Assembly (NCBI RefSeq): GCF_008728515.1
Contig: NC_044978.1
Location: forward strand, 1,073,771-1,137,770
Length of the DNA stretch: 64,000 nucleotides
Direction of reading: 5' to 3'
DNA from: Papio anubis
Lineage: Eukaryota > Chordata > Mammalia > Primates > Cercopithecidae
A program made the position numbers and the translations under genes. A model generated the notes under the pieces. That model saw only the letters and a program-made list of their open reading frames with translations. It did not search any database and was not told the DNA's origin. Numbering within the stretch: the first letter of the stretch is position 1; each line of letters opens with the position of its first letter. Below are positions 42,950 to 54,477 of this stretch, in pieces.

Positions 42950-44679
42950 GCGTCTGTGAGACACAACTTCAGATCTGACTCAACTTTCCCTAGAGCTGCC
43001 CTCCTTGAAGATCTTTGTCCTCAGAAATTGTCAGGGGAATCTCAATTTGGCACTACCTGATGCCCCAGAGTCTAGGGAGTCATCACGCACTAACTTGGGT
43101 TTTTTTTAAGTTTGAATCACAGTTGATTTTGAAAATGATGGAAAGCTGTCAACAAAAGGAAGGTCTGTCGCTCTTTTTATTTTTGCATTGTCTTCAGAAG
43201 GAGGCCTTCCTAGAATCCTGACTAGAATTAACTAGATCCGAAAGGAAGGCACGATTTGAAGAGCAGAGGTTTCTACCTAAGCCTTGATGACAAGGGTTCT
43301 GAGGATGCTGTGGGCACGAAGGGAAAACTCAACCTAAACAAAGTAACTCAGTTTAAATGTCGGTCAGGAGTGATTTGCAATGACATTGCTTCCTCATATC
43401 CTGAGTGTGCCAGTTGGGAAGGCATTCTAGATTTTTAAAGTATATAGCAAATTTCCAGGACTTTCCGAACAGTCCCAATTCCCTTTGAGAGAGAAGAACC
43501 AATGCTGTTTTGTATTAGAGTGGTTCTCTATCTGTCTTTAGAGCAAAGGGTCTTAGAACCTTAGAAGATTTGGTAATAGTCGAAAAATAGAGTCAGAAAT
43601 TTCCATTGCAGTTTTATTATGTTTGTAGCTCTCTGTGAACCCCACAGGAATTAGAGAATTTGCAACAGGTATAACCAGACTAAATAACCAAGAAGTTTTA
43701 CTTTAGACACCATCCAGGAGAGCTTTTGTGGGGTTTTTGCAAAGACAAGGGAGATGCAGACCCTGCCTTGGACTTCCTCCTCTGGGAGAAACAGGGGAGG
43801 GCCTGGACTCCATGAAAAGGGCCTCACAGGAGTCGGAGGAGGACATGGATGTGGTCATATTGTCCGCGCAGAGTGTTTGGAAGCCGCGAGCAGATCCTGT
43901 GGTTTCAGCAGCTCCCATTTCCTGGACGAGCAGCGGGAAAAAGATGAAGAGATCAATAATAGGTTTGATAGAAGTTCAAATATGCCTTAGTAAGAAGTTA
44001 TCTCTCATAGAGTATACTTCATTAAAGAAATAAATTTAAAATGTAGACTTTCTCTTTGTTCAGACAATCAGAGCACAGAACATCCACTGGTTAGGTCCTG
44101 TGCTGTCACGCAAAGCAATTTACCATAGACATGTACAAAAGAAAAGCTCTTTGTGTGTCTGACAAGAAGTGTATTTGGCTACTATTTTCTTTCAAACAAC
44201 ACTCATTACTTGACTAGTCATGGTTTATTATTGAAACTGTATTAGGGATACTGCAAGTGAAATGGTTCACAAGGTATGTAGCACTTAGTAAATATGCAGG
44301 ATGCGTTGATTTTATTCTATTATTGGAATGAGCTAGAGGAGGGGGCTGGAGAAGGCGAAATAGGAAAAAGAGAAGAGTGGAGAAGGTCAAACTTCTTTGT
44401 GGCTGTAAAGTATTTCCTGGGCTGATCCCTTCCTTCCAGCTGAGAGCTGACCCCTGGCTCTCATGCGTGGACTGGCAGCCTCTTCACTCTCAGCCTTGAG
44501 GCCACCTCTTGAGAGGCAGAACCTTCTAATTCACAGCAGTCTGAAGCACAGGCTTAGGGCTAGTGCAGCCATGGTGCAACTGGCTCCTAGAAAATATATC
44601 TATAATTTGCATTTTGTATATAATTACATATAATTGGTAATTTCTAACTGCTCACTTTTCAAAGAAAAGCAATGTCATA
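42950..44679. other. Interval without a recognised gene; locally CpG-bearing at 43.7-43.95 kb
   Basis: Mostly unclassified. At 43700-43950 the sequence is GC-balanced, keeps several CpG sites (GTCCGCGCAGAG, GCCGCGAGCAG) and holds overlapping open frames of 71-101 codons (43728-44033 forward, 43703-43918 reverse). A GTAGCACTTAGTAAATATGC word near 44275 resembles a MIR 3' end. I cannot support an exon. Confidence 0.4.
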
Positions 44680-45013
44680 TCCTCTCTGGTTTTTTTTTGT
44701 TTTGTTTTTTGTTTTTTGTTTTTTGAGACGGAGTCTCGCTCTGTGGCCCAGGCTGGAGTGAGCGGCGCCATCTTGGCTCCCTGCAAGCTCCGCCCCCCGG
44801 GTTCCCGCCATTCTCCTGCCTCCGCCTCCCGAGGAGCTGGGACCACAGGCGCAGCCACCGCGCCTGGGTAATTGTTTGTATTTTTAGTAGAGACGGGGTT
44901 TCACCGTGTTAGCCAGGATGGTCTCGATCTCCTGACCTCGTGATCCGCCCGCCTCGGCCTCCCAAAGTGCTGGGATTACAGGCGTGAGCCACCGCCCCTG
45001 GCTCTCCTCTCTG
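44680..45013 (-). mobile_element. AluY of Old World monkey type
   Basis: Reverse Alu with tail TTTTTTTTTGTTTTG and TTTTTTGTTTTTTG repeats, then GAGACGGAGTCTCGCTCTGT, AGTGAGCGGCGCCATCTTGG (the reverse of AAGATGGCGCCGCTCACT), GCTCCGCCCCCCGGGTTCCC and GCCACCGCCCCTGGC. Flanks share TCCTCTCTG at 44680-44688 and 45005-45013. It belongs to the same sub-type as the 6.8- and 18.1-kb copies. Confidence 0.95.
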
Positions 45014-46556
45014 TTTTTAATATAAGTATCTTCATTACTATACTCTGGAGTTCCTGGAATACAGATTCTATTTTTTTCACAGGCTTTTCAATAGACTGAA
45101 GAATTGAAGGATTTTACACTCATCTTGTTATTCATTTGAATATGCACAAGAAACAGTGAGTTTTCATTCTTTATGATGTGAACGTATAAATACTGGCTGA
45201 TTTACTTGATATTACTATCTTTAATTCTCCTTAAAATATCTTAGAGATTTTTCTCTTCTGATGTTATAATATTAATTTATGCAAAAACATTTTTTCAATA
45301 TTTCTTTACTGAATATAAACAACAAACTTTTAAAGACCAATAAATAAAATTAACAGCTCCTTTTTCTAATTCAGTAAGGCACATAGTAGACACTGTCCTC
45401 GGTCATACTAGATCACAGCACTGTGACCTCTTCTGGGTAGTCATATCTGATACGGAGCCACAGCACTGCAGTCTCTCATGGGTAGTTAAACCCGGGTGTC
45501 TAGTCGATTAAACACGTTTATTTTTAATAACGTTATTCTTCAGGGAGCTGTAAATAAGACACAAACATTTTCTTTAAAAATTTTAGAAGAAGGGGCAGGT
45601 ATATGTGAACATGTATGCTTTTACAACTTACAAAAAAAAACTGTATGGAATTTTTTATTTTTTAACTACTGTAGAAATAAAAGTATCCTAGAATTGGGTG
45701 GTGATACAGTTTCACCCTCATCCTGAAAAAAGCACAACTTTTGAAAGAAAAATATGCATCCCGTAGACCTCAAATGTAAAGTTGGCGTTTAATGATAGAT
45801 ACAATTTCTCTGCTACTGAAGTTTGATATCTGGAACTAATATGCTCATTCCTGAAGGATTATTTTCCCAAAAGACATTGGGGCCAGTGTTCCGTTCGGCG
45901 TAGAAGGGTCCGTCCATAGTGCGTTTCTCGCAACTCCATCCAGTCACCTAATTAACAGACCAGACGGTGTCGGAGGCAACTATTCTTTCCCTTAAATGAA
46001 ACATGTACCACTATTTTACAAGTTCTTATCAGATACTATGGGATGTGATTTGCTTCAAGCTGTGAGGCAAATCTGCAATCCAGTTAAAATCACCATGCAA
46101 GTTTATAAAGCAATTTGTGGTCGGCAGTGAAAAGTGCTGGGTTGATCTCTAAATAAGTAAAAATGTTGCCCCTGAGGGCAAGAAGTACAGGATAATGTAC
46201 AGATAATGTTCTGCTTTTTTTTGCATCTGCCAGTGGGTGCAATTTTAAATAAATTAATCCAGCACTGCTATGAATGCCACGGGTATTGCAGAACTTGTAT
46301 TTCTAATTTTCATTCATTAACTCACCTTTTTTAGCTTCGCTTTTATAACACACGCATAACTTGGCCAAGATATTATTAGACTTTAGTTTCTTAAAATGTA
46401 TATGTTTTTAGACCATCCTCACTAGGTGAAGAATGTTGTCTCTCAGTCTCCAGGCTGGGCCCCACACACACCCGCCCCCCCAGAACGTGTGCGAGCCTCT
46501 AAGGAGCAATGAGCGATGAGGACACCACCACTACTCGTTACTCAGTTGGCCTCCTC
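45014..46556. other. Interval without a recognised gene
   Basis: AT-rich, with a short CpG-bearing island of unusual text at 45885-45985 (CCGTTCGGCGTAG, GGGTCCGTCC, GTGCGTTTCTCG). A C-rich patch (CACACCCGCCCCCCCAG) lies near 46468-46484. No exon-like frame. Confidence 0.5.
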
Positions 46557-46876
46557 ACTGCTTCTCTTTTTCTTTTTTTTTTTTTTTCAGACGGAGTCTC
46601 GCTCTGTCGCCCAGGCTGGAGTGCAGTGGTTGGATCTTGGCTCACTGCAACCTCCGCCTCCCGGGTTCAAGCGCTTCTCCTGCCTCAGCCTCCCGAGTAG
46701 CTGGGATTACAGGCACCGCCACCACGCCCGGCTAATTTTTGTATTTTTCGTAGAGACAAGGTTTCACGGTGTTAGCCAGGATGGTCTCTATCTCCTGACC
46801 TTGTGATTCACCCACCTCAGCCTCCCGAAGTGCTGAGATTACAGGTGTGAGCCACCGCGCCCAGCCCACTACTTCT
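46557..46876 (-). mobile_element. AluY/Sc-like SINE
   Basis: Reverse Alu (46567-46866) with a T15 tail, GACGGAGTCTCGCTCTGTCG, TTGGATCTTGGCTCACTGC, GGATGGTCTCTATCTCC and GAGCCACCGCGCCCAGCC. Flanks CACTGCTTCT (46557-46566) and CACTACTTCT (46867-46876) match at 9 of 10 positions. Its two 60-96-codon open frames are Alu artefacts. Confidence 0.95.
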
Positions 46877-48288
46877 TTAAAATTGCCCTTGACTTTTGGG
46901 AACAACATTCTTTTAAAGTCAGCTATTTGTTTTCCACAGGGCTGGTGTGTGCTACTCTATATTTTAGCTTCCATCTTTCCATCATTTACTCACAAGGCAA
47001 CCCATCATCTAAAATAATACAATTAGACAAAGGCTCAGCTAAAGAGTGAATATCCCTGTATGGGAACGCGGGAAAGCTGGCCAGCAAGATTTCCCCAGAG
47101 GCGTGCGCAGCTCACTCGAATTCTAAAAACATTTCAGCTAAATTACATAGGTGCCAACGTTAAGGTGAAAAAATAAGACCTTACACATTGATATATTTCA
47201 AATCTGTATTTATCATATGGATTCCTCATGTTAGCACAAATGTTACTTGTCATCACTAAAGAAAATAGGTGACAACAATAACAAGTACTTTTATATTCAT
47301 ACTTGTGAAGCTTTGATTAAATGCTAACAATTAAAGCTAAGATTTCATTCCCATGAGCAATCCAGTCACAGCATAAGGATGCTGAGTGTTACCCTGTCCC
47401 AATTAACTTTACCAATAGAATTTGAGGAATCCAGGTTTAATATATTTTAACCGCAATTCTCTGCTGAATGACCCTGGTTGAGCTGTTTCTACTTCTCCAA
47501 GGCTTGGTTCAATGTCTTTGGCAAATAACCCTCTCCTGTGACTGTGCCAGTTGGAAGGTAAAAGTTGAGCCCATTGCCCTTTTTGCTGACCTGTTATTAA
47601 AGCATTTGATGTAGGTTTCAGCCACTTCACACACTGTCATCCAGCCCGTAAGGTGTATTGAGGTAATCTTTTACCAAAACGAAGTCACAGGAGAGGTCTT
47701 TTCATGCATAATACACTATGCTGGAAGCATATTATTTGAAGCTGGAAGCGTATTTGAAGACTTGAACCCAGGATCTCTCAGCCACTGAGAGGTGCCAGTG
47801 GCAGAACTCAAAGATACTACCCCAGTCTACAGCACAAGCTGCTTCTATCTTTTCACTTTCTAACTGGAAGTAGCCTTTACCAATGGCTCCAAAGTCTGCT
47901 GATTTGCAAAACACCCTTGCAGGTGAATGCTGCAGCTTGTCTCAGGTCCTAGGGACTTGACTCCCGAATGTAATTTTAATAAAGCATGAATCAAATTTTG
48001 CAAAGAGTTTATAAAGCAGCCCGATCAAGTTAGCACAACTTAGTTTGAAGAGGCTTTCCAATATTTACATGGTGCTTGTAGAAAAAAATCAATGCGACTT
48101 TAAGTCAGAAACCAACAGCGGCATTTCTCACTATTCTTTCCCATCTAATGCTTCACACCTATTTGTTCAATCTGGTTTGGGTTGTTTGGTTTCTTTTGGA
48201 TTTCTGAGTGTTATAGTATATTGTTTGCTCACCATGCTATTATTTTTCATTTTTCAAGAATTTCTCTTAAATAGGCATCTTCTTAATA
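46877..48288. other. Interval without a recognised gene
   Basis: At 47400-47960 the composition is more balanced and two reverse-strand frames (47409-47630, 73 codons; 47732-47914, 60 codons) lie in line. I do not recognise either product; they could be pieces of an ancient repeat. GCTGGAAGCATATT and GCTGGAAGCGTATT near 47720 and 47742 form a small direct repeat. Confidence 0.45.
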
Positions 48289-48343
48289 AGTGTGTGTATA
48301 TGTATGTATATATATGTGTATGTGTGTGTATATATATATATAT
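48289..48343. repeat. Compound TG/TA microsatellite
   Basis: GTGTGTGTATATGTATG, TATATATATGTGTATGTG and TGTGTATATATATATATATG in succession. The VYMYVYICVCVC-like frame across it is low complexity. Confidence 0.94.
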
Positions 48344-48599
48344 GATGGTCCCGATATATGTTGGTCTAGTGCAATATTATCCCAAATGTCATATTATGGA
48401 TTAAATCAGTTTCCCTGGATTGACGAATACACTACGTCATCATGTGTGACATTGTTTCCTAAGGAAAACCTGCTGTGAATTCAAAACGATCCAATTTTAA
48501 ATGGAGTAGTGGAGATCCTAAGTCTAGGATCCTTTAATTAATGCCATGTTCCCTCTTTGCATAATGCTAATTAGTTCATATCAGAAGCCTGTGTTTGCT

Positions 48600-48935
48600 T
48601 AACTTTCTGTTAAGTTTATTTATTGTACTTAATTTTTTTTTTTCAGATGGAGTCTCTGTCACCCAGACTAGAACGCAGTGGCACAATCTCTGCTCACTGC
48701 AACCTCCGTATCCTGCATTCCAGCGATTCTCCTGCCTTAGCCTTCCAAGTAGCTGGTATTACAGGCACCTGCTACCATGGCGGGCTAAGTTTTGAATTTT
48801 TAGTAGAGACAGGGTTTCACCATGTTGGCCAGGCTGTTCTCAAACTCCTGACCTCAAGTGATCTGCCCACCTAAGCCTCCCAAAGTGCTAGGATTACAAG
48901 TGTGAGCCACCGCACCTGGCCTCTCTTAAGTTTAT
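48600..48935 (-). mobile_element. AluS/J-like SINE
   Basis: Reverse Alu (about 48631-48921): T-rich tail, CAGATGGAGTCTCTGTCACC, GAACGCAGTGGCACAATC, ACTCCTGACCTCAAGTGATC and GAGCCACCGCACCTGGCC. TTAAGTTTAT occurs near 48611 and again at 48926, a possible duplication with a mixed tail between. Confidence 0.93.
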
Positions 48936-49654
48936 GACCTGCAAATTCTATCCGTAACATATAGTTACATATTTTCTTGTATTTTTCACTTAATGCACCA
49001 AAATAAAAAAATATATATTTCATTTTCTGCTGGTTATTACTTAGAGGTTGGATTTATTTTGTAATCTATGCCCTAAATTATCCCTTTGACTATTTTTAAG
49101 TTTATTTACCTACTCTGAAGTGTGGAAGGTGAGAGAAATGAATTGGCACAGGTGAAATCTAATCATAGATAATAAAACTGCTGCTAATAAAAATGCTCAA
49201 ATAAGCCTCAAGCTAAATAAGACTCTGCCCCCAGCAAAAATAGAACTTTAAAACATGCTATGCTACCATTAATAGGAAAAAAATGTAAATTCATTCAAAA
49301 AGTATAGTAAAGAAAACTGTAAATATTTTCTGAAGAACTCAAAAGGAATGGAAGAAAATTGTATAATCAAAATTCATGATATGACTAAGAAGTAATCAAC
49401 TGAGCTCGCAAAACATGTATTGTAGTTTAGAGATTTTTGCCGTTTTTGCACTTCCCTACATTTCTTGAAATAAACAAATAAATATACAATTTCAAATTGT
49501 GATTGTTAGTATGAATATTTTAAAAGATGAAAAAAGAGCCTAAGGAAGCGTGGTCTTCCCATGATGGCCTTTCCTGGTCATCCAAACTAAGAATTAATTC
49601 TTCTCTCAATCTCACACATCCATCTTTCTTTTCTTTTTTGAAACAAACAAACAA
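48936..49654. other. Interval without a recognised gene
   Basis: AT-rich sequence; no repeat or exon recognised until the L1 begins. Confidence 0.5.
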
Positions 49655-51898
49655 ACAAAAAAAGATAAATTAAACAAAAAACTGGTTCTTTGAAAAGTTA
49701 AATAAAACAGATAAACCATTAGAGAGATTAACCAATAAAAGAAGAGAGAAGATCCAAATAAGCTCAATTAGAAATAGAATGGGAGATACTACAATCAATG
49801 CCACAGAAAAACAAAAGATCATTCAAGGCTACTATGAACACCTTTATGTGCATATACTAGAAAAAATAGAGGAAACAGATAAATTCCTGGAAATATGCAA
49901 GCTTCCTAGATTCAACCAGAAAGAAATAGAGACTTTAAACAGACCAATAACAAGTGGTGAGATTGAAATGGTAATTTTAAAATTGTCACCAAAAGAAGTC
50001 CAGGACCAGATGAATTCACAGCTGAATTCTATCAGACATTCAAAGAAGAACTGATACCAATCATATTGACACTATTCCAAAAGAGAGAGAAAGAAGGAAT
50101 CGTTAAATCATTCTATGAAGCCAGTATCACCCTAATACCAAAACCAGGAAAGGTCATAACAAAAAAAGAAAACTACAGACCAATATCCCTGATGAACATA
50201 GATGCAAAAATCCTCAACAAAATCCTAGCTAACAGAATTCAACAGCATATCAAAAACATAATTCACCATGATCAAGTGGGTTTCATACCAGGGATGCAGA
50301 GATGGTTTAACATTCACAAGTCAATAAATGTGATACATTTTATATATACCATTAAAAACAAAAATGACATGATTATCTCAATAGATGCAGAAAAAAACAT
50401 ATGACAAAACCCAGCATCCCTTTATGATTAAAACCCTTAGCAAAATCAGAAGAGAAGGAGCATACCTTAAGGTAATAAAAGCCATCAGCCAACATTATGC
50501 TGAATGGGAACAAGATATACTGGAACAAGACAAGGATGCCCACTTTCACCACTTCTATTCAACATAGTACTGAAAGTCCTAGCCAGAACAATCATACAAA
50601 AGAAAGAAATAAAGGGCATCCAAATCAGTATAGAGGAAGTCAAACTGTTACTGTTTTCTAACGACATGATTGTATACCTAGAAATCCCTGAAGACTCAAA
50701 AAATTCCTAGAACTGGTAAATGAATTCAGTAATGTTCCAGGATACAAAATTAATGTGCACACGTCAGTAGTCCTGCTATACACCAACAGCTACCAAGCTG
50801 AGAATCAAATCAAGAACTCAGCCCCTTTTACAATAGCTGGAAAAAAAAAATACCAATATACTTAAACAAGGTGAAGGACCACTACAAGAAAAACTACAAA
50901 ACACTGCTGAAAGAAATCGTAGATGACACAAACGAATGAAACACATCCCATATTCATGGATGAGTAGAATCAACTTTGTGAAAATGACCATATTGGCAAT
51001 ATTCAATACAAATTCAAATTCAATACAATTTCCATCAAAATACTACGATCATTCTTCATAGAACTAGAAAAAGCAATCCTAAAATTCATATGGAACCAAA
51101 TAACAGCCTACATAGTCACAGCAAGACTAAGCAAAAAGAACAAATTTGGAGGCATTACATTACCTGACATCAAACTATATTATAAGGCCACAGTCACCAA
51201 AACAGCATGGTGCTGGTATAAAAATAGGCATATAGACCAATGGAACAGAATAGAGAATCCAGAAGTAAAGCCAAATACTTACAGGCAACTGACTTTGACA
51301 AAGCAAACAAAAGCATAAAGTGGGAAAACGACACCCTATTTAACAAATGGTGCCAGGATAATTGGCAAGCCACATGGAGAATGAAACTAGATCCTCATCT
51401 CTCACCCTGTACAAAAAAATCAACTCAAGTTGGATCAAAGACTTAAATCTAGTACCCCAAACCATAGAAATTCTAGGAGATAACATTGGAAAAAACCCTT
51501 CCAGACATTGGCTTAGGCAAAAACTCCCTGACAAAGAACCCAAAAGCAAATGCAACAGTAAAAAAGATAAATAGATGGGACTTAATTAAACTAAAAAGCT
51601 CTGCACAGCAAAAGAAATAATCAGCAGAGGAAACAGACAACCCACAGAGTAGGAGGAAATCATTTCCATCTATACATCTGACAAGGACGAATATCCAGAA
51701 TATACAAGGAACTCAAATCAGCAAGAAAAAACAAATAATCTTATCAAAAAGCAAGCTATGGACATGGATAGACAATTCTCAAAAGAAGATATACAAACAG
51801 CCAACAAACATATGAAAAAATGCTGGATGTCACTAATTATCAGAGAAATGCAAATCAAAACTACAATGTGATACCACCTCACTCCTGCAAGAATGGCC
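49655..51898 (+). mobile_element. L1 ORF2 region (L1PB/L1MA class), 5'-truncated
   Basis: Forward L1 from the AAACAAACAAACAAAAAAAG start, with CTGGTTCTTTGAAAAGTTAA, ATCATTCAAGGCTACTATGA, TACCAAAACCAGGAAAGG, and CACCATGATCAAGTGGGTTT (the HHDQVGF word), then GAACAAGACAAGGATGCCC, TTAATTAAACTAAAAAGCTC and CAAGAATGGCCAT. It spans the reverse transcriptase to near the end of ORF2. ORF2 normally encodes endonuclease and reverse transcriptase; here the endonuclease part is absent and frames break every few hundred bases. The copy is inactive. Confidence 0.95.
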
Positions 51899-52083
51899 AT
51901 GATGTGGTTTGGTGATGTCCCCACCCAAATCTTATCTTGAATTGTAACTCCCACAATTCCCACATTTCATGGGAGGAACCCAGTGGCAGGTAATTTAATC
52001 ATGGGGGCAGATCTTTCCCGTGCTGTTCTCCTAATAGTGAAGAAGTCTCACAAGATCTGATGGTTTTAAAAATAGGAATTTCC
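51899..52083 (+). mobile_element. MaLR (MST/THE1-like) LTR, truncated, inserted in L1
   Basis: Begins TGATGTGGTTTGGTGATGTC directly after L1 text, then CCACCCAAATCTTATCTTG, GGAGGAACCCAGTGGCAGG, AATCATGGGGGCAGATC and TCACAAGATCTGATGG. It stops about 185 bases in, where an AluY begins; the rest of the LTR is missing. Only LTR sequence is present. Confidence 0.93.
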
Positions 52084-52379
52084 TGCCAGGTACGGTGACT
52101 CACGCCTGTAATCCCAGCACTTTGGGAGGCCGAAGTGGGTGGATCACAAGGTCAGGAGATCGAGACCATCCTGGCTAACAGGGTGAAACCCCACCTCTAC
52201 TAAAAATACAAAGATTTAGATGGGCGTGCTGGCGGGCACCTGTAGTCCCAGCTACTCAGGAGGCTGAAGCAGGAGAATGGCGTGAGCCCGGGAGGCAGAG
52301 CTGGCAGTGAGCCGAGATCGTGCCAGTGCACTCCAGCCTGGATGACAGAGTGAGACTCCGTCTCAAAAAAAAAAAAAAA
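52084..52379 (+). mobile_element. AluY at a deletion junction
   Basis: Forward AluY from TGCCAGGTACGGTGACTCACG to a 15-base A run, with GGTCAGGAGATCGAGACC, TCCTGGCTAACAGG and GGCGTGAGCCCGGGAGGC. Left of it is a truncated LTR; right of it is L1 3' sequence several hundred bases downstream in L1 coordinates of the point where L1 stopped. I see no target-site duplication. Confidence 0.95.
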
Positions 52380-52508
52380 GACTACACATTGGGTACAGTG
52401 TACATTGTTCGAGTGATGGATACATCAGAATCTCAGAAATCACCACTAAAGAACTTATTTGTGTAACCAAACACCACCTCTTCCCCAAAAACCTATTGAA
52501 ATAAGAAA
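52380..52508 (+). mobile_element. L1 3' end, second piece of the 49.7-kb copy
   Basis: ACTACACATTGGGTACAGTG, ATGGATACATCAGAATCTC, AGAAATCACCACTAAAGAAC, AACCAAACACCACCTCTTCC and AACCTATTGAAATAAG, the L1PB/L1MA 3' end. It has the same class and orientation as 49655-51898, so they are probably one element with the middle lost. Confidence 0.9.
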
Positions 52509-54404
52509 ACTAAAAGAGGAAAAACTATTGAAGGAATGAGTGTTGAATGTGCATGTAATTCAGTGGACACTTTTGGCAACTGAAAAACTGTATGCAGTCT
52601 CATATAAAGGATAAAAAAATGAAGAGAGTTGTTTTGGATTCTGAAAGCTTGTGCAAGAGATGTTTAATAAAAAGACCTCACAGGACCTAGGTTTTGTAAT
52701 AGAGAGGTAGAGGAGACGGTGGACTGAAGTATTAGAAGACAAATAATCAACAGAGCCATTAAGAAATAAGTTGTAGGTGAAACTGAGAGCGCCCACTTGT
52801 GGAAACGAATCTGGTAGCCATAAAGTAGTTGATGGAGCTCCTCAGAAAGAAAGGAGGTTTTATTTGCCTTAGATATGTGTTATAAAACTAGGACCTTGTT
52901 TTTAGAGATGACAATGTAATTGTGAGAATATCGTTCACAAAAGAAGAAATATAAATCCAACTCCTACAGCATTGATAAGAATATACATTTATTTCCCAAG
53001 GATTTCATGGTGAGAAGAAACGCAGGAGGCACATCAAACATTAAACCAAAACATCGCAGTGTTCCTGGCCTTTTCTCTTCTTTACAAATATCCTCACCCT
53101 TTTAGAATGACTTTAAATCTCTCGATTCTCTCTTCCATGTAAACACATTTTAGCTTCTGCGACTGTCACTCTAATCCCATTATCCTCTTACTCAACTTCA
53201 AATTTTACTGTTAGGCCTAATGTTTTTCTTTTCTATTTTTTTAGATGGATAAATCCAGCCTTATTTTGCTACTCCAATGTCATCTGCACTCATCACCTCA
53301 GAATTCATTCTTTTTTAAAAAAAGACCTGAGAAAAAGAAAGAATGATAAGTAGCTACTAAAGTAATTTAAGTGCTTCACACCACATTTGAAATCTACATA
53401 TATTATAGAAAGTGTGCTGAAGGGAATCAATGCACTCACCTTGAAATCTCTAGATGCTGAAGTTCTGTTTCTGGAGAATAAGGCACAAAGAACTCTGCAT
53501 GAGGGCTCCAAAATCTTCGAGAAGAATTTATAAAAAGGACTTTTAGAATGGGGGTACATACTTAAGGAATGAAGCTAAGCTATTAAAAGAAAAACAAAAC
53601 AAAACAAAAGGAAAAAGCAAAATCAAAAAGAAACAAAGGAGCTAATAGAGGTCCCCACTTATTTGGGCGAAAAAGGTGATTTAGTTTCGACAGTTGTGGT
53701 TGGTTGTGACTAGTTAGCTATTGAAGAGATAAAGAGTTCTGATTGTGACACTGAGTAGACTCAAATGAGGGGAAAAAAGAACCGAAATAACCACAAATTC
53801 TTGAGTAAATAGTTTCAATTACTGGAATGACCATGATGCTGTTTGAGATCTTAATAAATAGTTGTATTCAATGCTGAGGGGACTCTATCCCCTAGAATTA
53901 ATGAGAAAAAGGAACACAGTTGCAGGGCTGGATACAAGAGTAGCTCAGTGAGGGCACATGTCAAAGTCACCACTGCACCAAGCACAGAAGTGTGGCCAAG
54001 TGTGACAGCCCATCATTTTCCTGACCTTTGCACGTCTTCCTTAATCTTGTTTAGTATTCTCAAAGTCAATCTAATTTCTCACTCAGTGAGAGGCCTTCAC
54101 TTTTCAAAAATTCTTAATCTTTGGGATAGTTAAGAATATGATATTTAAGGTAGAGGAAAGCTTTCTAAATTGTCTAAACTTATTACACAACATGTACATT
54201 GTTATTCAGATCCATTATGTTAACATCATCTTTATACAATGCTGAATTATTAGTGATATTGATGAATTCATACTAAGTGAATCCAAACATTGATTTTTCT
54301 AAACATCTGTGATTTTTCCAAACATTTGTGACTTTTCAGATCTGGTGACTGCCTTTTTAAATGCTTTGGGACCTGCTAATCAGGTCGCTGCCATTTTTTG
54401 TTTT
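52509..54404. other. Interval without a recognised gene
   Basis: Unclassified. An A-rich patch (AAAACAAAACAAAACAAAAG) lies at 53585-53612. Frames stay under 85 codons and show no domains. Confidence 0.5.
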
Positions 54405-54456
54405 GTCAGTCTCTCTCCCTCTCTCCCTCTCTCTCTATCTCTGTCTCTCTCTCCAT
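54405..54456. repeat. (TC)n microsatellite
   Basis: Degenerate TCTC run: CAGTCTCTCTCCCTCTCTCC, CTCTCTCTATCTCTGTCTC. It ends just before the LTR at 54478. Confidence 0.93.
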
Positions 54457-54477
54457 ATATAAATGGGAATGTGTATC

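Noticed and set aside
44250..44300. MIR 3' end
   Set aside because: GTAGCACTTAGTAAATATGC resembles it, but no MIR core lies upstream at the right distance, so I did not list it as a feature of its own.
49779..50710. Active L1 ORF2
   Set aside because: No continuous frame; the endonuclease half is missing and the 3' part carries a large deletion.
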